Source of the DNA: Hepsetus odoe
Taxonomy: Eukaryota > Chordata > Actinopteri > Characiformes > Hepsetidae
Reading direction: 5' to 3'
DNA length: 64,000 bases
Assembly: GCA_017165825.1 (NCBI GenBank)
Contig: CM029366.1
Coordinates: 28,860,801-28,924,800 of the forward strand
Part shown: piece by piece, positions 57,424 to 64,000 of the stretch
Layout: every line of letters starts with the position of its first letter
How positions within the stretch are numbered: position 1 is the first letter of the stretch
Program-made: the position numbers and the translations under genes
Notes under the pieces: generated by a model
What the model saw: the letters and a program-made list of their open reading frames with translations, nothing else
The model's database searches: none
Told to the model about the DNA's origin: nothing

Positions 57424-58797
57424 GTCACACTCATGGTCTCCCTCTCGCTTATGCACACATCAGTAGATGGATAATTAAATTGTAGTGAATCACAGCTACA
57501 CACTGCACTGTGGAAGCTAGATCATCACTCAAGTCTTGCTGAAAGCTATAGATAAACAGCCCAATTGCCAAATGTAGCTAGTAACTTGTTTTGAGTCAAA
57601 TATTGATGAATTTGTACTTCTGTGAGCATTTACACATGATTATACTCAGAATTGCTTTAGAAAACTTTGAGAAATTAGTAATGGCGGAGAGTAAAATGCA
57701 CTGCTCCAAATATATAAAAGTCGCCAAAAGATTCAGAACAGAGTTAGACTATACTACATTCCAACAACAAAATGTACATATTACGAAAAGCATGTATCTA
57801 TGGATTTTGATATGATATGGATTTTGTGTTAGTAACCAACACTCATGTCCACTGCTTTTGACAAAGAGTGTTGAGTAACAGCATCATCCCCTATCCAGCA
57901 GTCTGGGCAATCAAACCATACACCAATAAGAGCTCATGGACAAGACTCCTAATGATACATTCATTAGGACTGGAGGAGAACCGACGTCCATCTTTCACTT
58001 CTGGAAAGAAAGAGGCCAGTCACACATGGCAATCTGGATCTCAATCTGCAATTTTTGTTTTCTGTGCCACTTATGCTTTCATACTTTTCCCTGTGTTCTA
58101 CTGTTCCTTGAGTATGCATTGACTTACCTGCATTTTCAGGTTGCTTTTGATTGTGCTCAGTGTTTGAATCCCCTGTTGCAGGGTTTTTGAGTCTGAAAAG
58201 GTAAATTAGAAGTTGTTTAACAGTGATTGATGTACAATGTGAAGTATGAATAAGGCAAAATGGTAGCGCTTAAGGCAATTCTACCAATGCAACAGTATGA
58301 CATGCTGAAATGCCTTCATAATGTATGGCTGTAACACCTGAATTATTCTAAATTCCTTTCATTCATAGAAAGGAATTCATTTTTTAGTCATAGATGTTGT
58401 AGAGTTCACACAATGCAGCAAAAGGAATGGACTTAGGCAGAGTTGGAGCTTGCAATATCTTTACTGTGCACGTCTATTCTGAAATCCTATCCTTGAGTGA
58501 GCCAGTAACACTCAATTACATTTTTGCTTCCTTTTGCCAAAGAAAAATTGAAGTGGATCTCATCAGATGACATTAGTCATCATCTACAATCTACCACTAT
58601 TGTCAGCAACACACAGTAGCATTAACATATTCATCAGACCTGCCTGCCATTTGCCTCTGTAGCTGTTCAATACAGAAGGATGACTTTTCAGCCATTTCAA
58701 AAAACTTTTTTTTTTTTCAAAACTGACTGCTGAGTTGACATTCCCCAGTAGAATTCTTGAAATATCAAAAAAGACACTCTTGAATTGCTGGCTGTAA
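57424..58797. other. Unique sequence, no gene seen
   Basis: The overlapping frames at 57868-58190 show no motif. Poly-T at about 58708-58719. Confidence 0.45.
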
Positions 58798-58798
58798 T

Positions 58799-58807
58799 GT
58801 GTGTGTA

Positions 58808-58838
<31 letters not shown>
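58799..58838. repeat. (GT)n(AT)n microsatellite
   Basis: GT repeats turning into AT repeats. Confidence 0.95.
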
Positions 58839-59400
58839 GGCATGTAATTCCAGACTTTTGAAACGTTTCCATTGCTTAATTCTTGCAGGACCATTGTGTG
58901 GACAGAAGGTTAGAAAAAAAAAAAAAAGGTAACAATAGAAGAAAAAAAAAAAATCATTTAACATTCAAATGTACAGCTGGTCTTTTTCCTTACAGTGAAG
59001 GATTGCATTCACACCTTTGCAAGAGCACATATCAGAGTGTTTTCTTCCAAATGGCAGACCCCCATGTCCTTTAAACACCTACCACTGTGAACTCCCTTCT
59101 GTCACAGCTAGGCTAATGTGTTCATGCTCAAGGGACCTGCCACTACACAGTGAGGTTGCTCCTTTACATCTCCAGTTTGCCACACAGGCACCTGACCTCT
59201 TCTCTTGTGGTACAGTAGCGATGTTTGTCTGCTTGGATTGACTTCTCGCAGTGTAAAGTGTCAATACCGGCTGTACCTGACAGCCTTGCTGCACTGAGCT
59301 TGTTCACACTGACGATAACTAAAGATGACTGCAGTGACAAGGAGCTCCCACGCTAAAAATCCACAGCTACAGCCAATATTTGATTATGTTCTGCTGTGTG
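58839..59400. other. Unique sequence, no gene seen
   Basis: A-rich runs at 58915-58927 and 58940-58953. The 59017-59241 frame has no motif. Confidence 0.45.
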
Positions 59401-59570
59401 GCTTAGAGAGAGTGAGTGCGAGGAGCCAGCGTTCAATACTGTCACTTCTCTTTTTTCTCTTTCTGATGCGAGAAGTTTATGGCAATTAATAATTCATCCA
59501 CAATGTTCATTTACATCATCATTACATTGCTTCCATCTACACAAATACTGAATATGAGCCCAGTGCATAA
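59401..59570. promoter_or_regulatory. Candidate conserved non-coding block
   Basis: Non-repetitive, with GCGAGGAGCCAGCG, TTTATGGCAATTAATAATTC (a cluster of homeodomain-like cores) and repeated CATCATTAC. Selected by eye only. Confidence 0.22.
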
Positions 59571-59634
59571 CATACTTTTAGATTTATATTGAGATACAGC
59601 CTTACTTTTTCATTAATTAGATGTTAGAAGGAAA

Positions 59635-60240
59635 GGCAAAAGCACAATAGCATCCACCCAACCAGATGCACTGAACCCCTTCTACACACAGTCTGATGTA
59701 TGGAAGGACCTGATGGCGAGGAAGAACATGTCCCTCCCCTTACCATCCCTGGCTGAGCAGGGCTGATGTGACTTGATATCCTACCTGAACAAGTGCTCAA
59801 AGGATGTACGGAACAGCTGGCAGATGTTCTCATCTTCAGCATCTCTCTGAGCACCACCATCTTCACAAAGTGCTTAAGAACCCACCACCTTCATCCCTGT
59901 CCCAAAACAGTCTTCTGAATCCTGTCCATCATCCCTTTGCACTCAGGTCCATCCCCATGAAATGCTTTGAGAAGCTGGTAAAGACCAAAGAATCCCCTCC
60001 TTCTTTCCTCAACTGTTCAATGCCATCATTATCACCCTTCTCTGACCCCCTGCCATGTTCAGAAAAAGCACACTTGCGTCAGAATACAGTTAAAAGACTG
60101 CCGATCAGTATTCAGCACCATCATCCTTCAATATTTGATGGGAAAATTGAAACTGTTGAGCCTAAACACCTCCTTCTGGAACTGGATCCTGGACCTACTG
60201 ACTAGCTGATTATACAAGTGTGTCAGGTCTGATGAGTGGA
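59635..60240 (+). pseudogene. CR1/L2/Rex1-group LINE reverse transcriptase fragment
   Basis: Plus-strand frames preserve the order of an early RT region: PD-like 'acctgatgg' near 59710, SKDVRNSWQMF, the PPPSSLSQNS linker, FALRSIPMKCFEKLVK (equivalent to the FRPVALTS-IMK-FERLV block), and a W-I-L-D-L-L-T segment near 60180. Several indels. The catalytic motifs A-C are not recognisable. Confidence 0.65.
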
Positions 60241-60244
60241 AATG

Positions 60245-61566
60245 AGGAGACAGTGTTCCATGCAATAAAAACACATGATGCACTGAAAAATATATATAAA
60301 ATATATAAAAGTTGTTTTGAATTCCCACATTGTTTTAATAAGTATTTCTCAAGAGTGCAGCATATTTTTTATGTTGCAAACAAATCTTGCAAAAAAAACC
60401 CAACAGAATACTGATAAATTGATACAAACAAAGAAACAAAAAGGGGAGTAAATAACAAAAATAAAACAAGACAACAACCATAACCTGTTTCCAAGAGGTC
60501 TGATACACTTCCTTAACAATAATAGAAATTAAAGCTTTACCTCATGATTCCATTGTAGATCTGACCCACTTAGTTTGCTTCCTAATAAAAGGGAAAAATG
60601 GCTGACCTCATGTCCTTTAAATAAATCTGACTTAAAAGCTCATTACTGGCTTCTACTGGCAGCTACAAACATTACACTCCCATCACATCCCATAGACTCA
60701 ACTCCATTCCGCTGGTAAGTAATTTTTTTTAGCAAGCTGCAAACTCTACCACAATTTAGAACATTTGTTCAAAATACTATATATCCTGTTTCAAACACAC
60801 TCTGGATGTGAGACATACAATGTTACTTTGTACAATATGTTCAAAAATGTTCTTGAGTAATTGTAATCGCATACAATGGCTTTTACTTTGTTTCTTCCAT
60901 AATAACCTTTTATACAGGCCATTCCAAGATTACATTCCTTTTCTGTGTTTCCATGTTTGCTCAACTTGGGTGTTGCTATGCAAAGTTAATTTTCTTTGTG
61001 AGCCCATCTGAATTAGTTTTTGCTTCCACAACCTTTTGCCAAAGGCTTTTTCATTCTTTGGACATTCTCCTCTGCCAGCATACCAACATGTCCCAGATTC
61101 CTCTTGGGGCAGAACCACTTTTGTCGCATTGTGAGACATAGCAGGTACCTTTTTTTCCATTTACTCCAAAATTGTTCGCAAAAAGGTACTGAAGTGAACT
61201 GGGCCATTTTCTTCTGCCATCTTAAGCTTCCTTTTTTAATTTGCCTGGAGGAGGTAAAGCAATGGCTAGTTTCAGTGTGATGATTATGATGTGATGAGTA
61301 GGTGTATATGATTATATTGTATATTGTGTGAACAACATCCAGAAACATTTTCTTGTGTGTGTAACAGCCTCGGATAATAAATACACTTCTAATTTTTCAA
61401 CAATATCATTGCTAATTGTTTTGGGGGGCTGACTATCATTGCTGCCAGTGTTCTCAATGATGCATCATCTTGATGTCCAGGACAAAGTGACAAGGTGGCA
61501 TCCTGGCTGAATTTAAATGTTCCCATAGATTTAAACTCATAAGTTGCACAGTTCTGAACTGAGATG
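60245..61566. other. Sequence between two LINE fragments, no gene seen
   Basis: About 1.3 kb of AT-rich sequence. Mutually overlapping frames on both strands (60930-61348) have no motifs. It may be later insertion material or simply flank. Confidence 0.4.
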
Positions 61567-61748
61567 AAAGTGAAGTGAAAGTGACTATGTTTGTCATTGT
61601 GAAACATGGTACAGTGAGGCACAACAAAATTCAACCTCTCAAAATTTCACCTAAAGCCATTTAAAGTACTCTTGCTCAAGGGTACCTCAGGGCAACCTAC
61701 TGGTCTGGGATTCAAACCCATCACCTGTCAATCCTAGGCCACCAGTGC
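61567..61748 (-). mobile_element. SINE-A, minus strand, shortened
   Basis: GAAAGTGAAGTGAAAGTGAC, CACAACAAAATTCAACC, CTTGCTCAAGGGTACCTCAG, B-box reverse GATTCAAACCC and a truncated head TAGGCCACCAGTGC. The CAGCAGGGGGCAGC segment is deleted. Confidence 0.8.
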
Positions 61749-61754
61749 ACCAAG

Positions 61755-62160
61755 TTTATCCTTCAGTTCTTTACATGGAGAGGAGGTACACCATTTCAGG
61801 GCCTGGTGCAGAACCATCAGCATGTCTCTTAATGTTGAAAAAATTAAAGAGACTGTTGTTGACCATGATCACTCTTCTGAGCATCAACAGCTTCCCAGCA
61901 GAGATGGTCAAGAGCACAGAGCATCCTTGGTGTTCATGCAGAAACTCAACGCCAGCTTCATCATTAAAAAAGCCCAGCAGCATCTCTACTCTGTGTGGAA
62001 GTAAAGTGTATCCTCAGCAACTGCTTACTGCCCTGCTAGGGAAACTGCAACAGCTCAGACTGCAAGTCCCTAAGATGGGTAATAATGGACAGCTAAAAGA
62101 TTCAGTTCAGCACTATGTTTCTGGAGGAACAAAGTTTAGTTTGTAATTAAATAAAAACCT
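61755..62160 (+). pseudogene. CR1/L2/Rex1-group LINE ORF 3' fragment
   Basis: Frames give MSLNVEKIKETVVDHDHS (equivalent to the L-LN--KTKE-VVDFR block after RT motif C), an EMVKSTEHPW segment (as in K-YKYLGV) and SFIIKKAQQHLYSVWK (as in the K-GQ-RLYFLR-L block). Several frame changes. It ends with AATAAAAACC at about 62150. It lies on the same strand and in the right order relative to 59635-60240, so both may be parts of one element. Confidence 0.65.
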
Positions 62161-62249
62161 CCTTGACTTGACTTGCTTAAACAGTTGTGGTCAAACTATT
62201 GATGGACTTGAAAATCAGTGAATTAATGTTTAAAAAACGTTTTTTTAAA

Positions 62250-62304
62250 TTATATATATGTATAATATATTTTATATATATATGTATATGTATATATGTA
62301 TATT
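62250..62304. repeat. TA-rich microsatellite
   Basis: Interrupted TATATG/TATA repeats. Confidence 0.9.
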
Positions 62305-62499
62305 AGTTCCAAGGTATTCCACAAATTATGTAAATAAATAACCTTTAAGTACACTTTGTTCAAACTGATGATCATACACAAAAACAAGTTCATTTAGACA
62401 GATAGAACAGGTATTATTTTGTGCTCCAGAAAAAAAAAAAAGTTGGAGTATCAAACCTGATCTTCATAATAATATAAAATATTATAATATTAGAAATAA

Positions 62500-62512
62500 T
62501 ACTTATAATAGT
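62500..62512. repeat. Target-site duplication, left copy, of tail-only insertion
   Basis: TACTTATAATAGT, identical to 62610-62622. Confidence 0.9.
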
Positions 62513-62609
62513 CAGTCAGTCCTTTTCTGCCACTTCTGCGGGGGAGTGCTGGAGTCCATCCCAGCTCACACAGGGATAAGGACGGGGGACACACCCTGGA
62601 CAGGTCGCC
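62513..62609 (-). mobile_element. 97-bp tail-only retroinsertion with perfect target duplication
   Basis: On the minus strand it starts GGCGACCTGTCCAGGGTGTG and ends in GACTGACTG, the same tail carried by the chimeric SINE at 24401-24641. The duplication is 13 of 13. No head, A box or B box is present. A 5'-truncated product of target-primed reverse transcription is the simplest explanation. Confidence 0.88.
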
Positions 62610-62622
62610 TACTTATAATAGT
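62610..62622. repeat. Target-site duplication, right copy, of tail-only insertion
   Basis: TACTTATAATAGT, identical to 62500-62512. Confidence 0.9.
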
Positions 62623-63686
62623 AAGTATATGAATTCAGCTCACATGCTCAAGTAACATTGTGGAGAGTTCATACTTTCCTGGAAATTTCCTCAAATTGTA
62701 AAATTTTTATTAACATTCCAAAATAGTTGGAAGGAAAGTAATCTGCTGCTGATTACAGTACCTGTAGTGCCTTAGAACTAATCTCAGCTCTTTTTTGTGG
62801 GTTTTTCTTTTTTTTTTTTTAACCAAGAGTAAAGAGAAAGTGAAACAGAACCTGGCAGGCTTAATTTCTTATTGCAGTGGAAAAGCTGGATGTTCTACTG
62901 CATTCCACTACAGATAGTCAGTACTTACATTTTTTAAATGTATATATTTATTTAACCTGAAAGTTATTTTGTGAGAAGACACTTTCATATGAGTTATGAT
63001 CATCAAGTCATTTTATTTTTATTTTTTTTGAAGTATTGGTTTCCTCTGCTACAACTGGATTCATTAATAATTTTATCAGAAATTGAAAATCTGGTTAACC
63101 TGTAATGAAATATTTCTACTACTGAAACTTCTAAAATAATCTGAATACGTAGTCTGAGATACACTTTAAAGAACATGGTGTTCACAGTGGTGCAGTGGTT
63201 AGCAAAAAGGTTCTGTTACCCACTGTATTCTGAGAAAATGGTGATCTGAATACACCCAGCCTCACCACCCTTATGAGTTTTAGTTAATTTAATATCAGCA
63301 ACATTGAAAGGGGTGAAAGATGGAGTCAGGTCCTTTGATATGGTCACTCCTGTCTCATTATTGAATAAATGATTTGAGTCATTATTAAAGAACTCTGTTC
63401 TGTTCCTGATCTGAACGATAATCTGAAACTAAAGATACTGTTTCAAGGCAGTTACGACAGCATGGCGAATAAAACTGGCCTCTTTTAAGTTTTAAGATCA
63501 AAAAAAGATTAAAGTTCTAGCATGTTATTGTATATTGGAGCTCTAGCTTGAAAAGCGCATCTCCATTGATTTTAAATCCACAGTGTTGAACCTTGATTTT
63601 GACTTCTTGCTAGTGCACAGCACCAAAAGACATGCTTGTCATCTTAGGAGCTGCTAGTTCACTCTGCCAGTGTGTTTGTCTTTCCT
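62623..63686. other. Unique AT-rich sequence, no gene seen
   Basis: Poly-T at about 62809-62820. CAGTGGTGCAGTGGTTAGCA at 63187-63206 may be an isolated SINE head. No coding support. Confidence 0.45.
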
Positions 63687-63929
63687 GGGGGCAGCAGCAG
63701 CCTAAAGGTTGGGGAGTTGGCCACAGGATCGGAAGATGGTAGGTTCAAACCCCTTACCAGTAGGTTGCCCTGAGGTACCCTTGAGCAAGGTACCGTCCCC
63801 GTCACTGCTCCCCGGGCACTTTCAATAGCTGCCCACTGCTGCATGGTGTTTGTGTGCATGGGTTAAATGCAGAGGTTCACTGTGTACTGTGCTGTGACCT
63901 CGCAATGACAAGGGTTGTCACTTTCACTG
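63687..63929 (+). mobile_element. SINE-A, plus strand, near-complete
   Basis: Head GGGGGCAGCAGCAGCCTAAA (decayed A box), B box GGTTCAAACCCC at 63742-63753, core 'gccctgaggtacccttgagc' and GCTCCCCGGGCACTTTCAAT, and end AATGACAAGGGTTGTCACTT. Confidence 0.88.
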
Positions 63930-64000
63930 TGATGGGCCTGTTCAGGGTGTTTTTCCTGGGATAGGCTCCAGGAATCCCCAGTTCATCTGATAGATGGATG
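63930..64000 (+). mobile_element. SINE-type tail fragment running off the window
   Basis: GGCCTGTTCAGGGTG, GGGATAGGCTCCAGGAATCC and GATAGATGGATG resemble the SINE-B-type tail with a GATG-repeat end. It is cut by the window edge. Confidence 0.55.

Noticed and set aside
58584..58964. 126-codon minus-strand frame
   Set aside because: Built on poly-T and GT/AT microsatellites (F and Y-I runs); not protein-like.

Overview
The window looks like a stretch of a teleost fish genome, either intergenic or within a large intron. It has vertebrate-like AT-rich composition, many CA/GT, AAAT and poly-A/T tracts, and a repeat set that I recognise as typical of ray-finned fishes: several tRNA-derived SINE families, RTE-clade and CR1/L2/Rex1-like LINEs, Tc1-like transposons, a hAT-type MITE and a Ty3/Gypsy scrap. 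I find no convincing host protein-coding gene, rRNA, true tRNA, CRISPR array or bacterial-style operon. Almost all open frames of 60-130 codons are chance or lie inside repeats. Species cannot be named from the sequence alone.

Layout. 0-9 kb: a SINE with target-site duplications (164-402), a Tc1-like remnant with long inverted repeats (5371-5882), and a complete but inactivated Tc1-like element (6722-8491) with a SINE nested inside it. 9-18 kb: a 3' scrap of an RTE LINE (9383-9945), then a 2.66 kb 5'-truncated RTE LINE (15113-17776) whose reverse-transcriptase frame is open for 481 codons. 18-33 kb: mostly unique sequence with a 228-bp hAT-type MITE (19845-20072), several SINEs including a two-family chimera with clean target-site duplications (24401-24641), a decayed Tc1-like transposase (about 25350-26000) and a Gypsy integrase remnant (28022-28260). 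33.6-36.4 kb: a probably full-length RTE LINE on the minus strand, bounded by an 18-bp target-site duplication but disabled by deletions, one of which removes the motif A catalytic Asp. 36-64 kb: mostly unique sequence with scattered SINEs, another Tc1-like remnant (47557-48290), three CR1/L2/Rex1-like LINE fragments (55640-55960, 59635-60240, 61755-62160) and a tail-only retroinsertion (62513-62609).

How the parts relate. The RTE LINEs supply endonuclease and reverse transcriptase. The SINEs have internal pol III A and B boxes and no protein, so they must be mobilised in trans. One SINE tail type (present in SINE-B, in the chimeric SINE and in the tail-only insertion) resembles the 3' end of the RTE LINEs, which makes the RTE a candidate partner. 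The most unusual observation is that both long RTE copies share the same in-frame TAA followed 9 bases later by an ATG, exactly between the endonuclease side and the reverse-transcriptase side. This could be a split-ORF subfamily or a defective source element spread in trans.

Several non-repetitive blocks with homeodomain-, forkhead- or Sox-like motifs are listed as candidate conserved non-coding elements. Conservation was not tested, so these are low-confidence suggestions. One short frame at 13112-13255 (predicted membrane helix plus basic tail after a pyrimidine-rich CAG) is the only candidate host exon worth checking.
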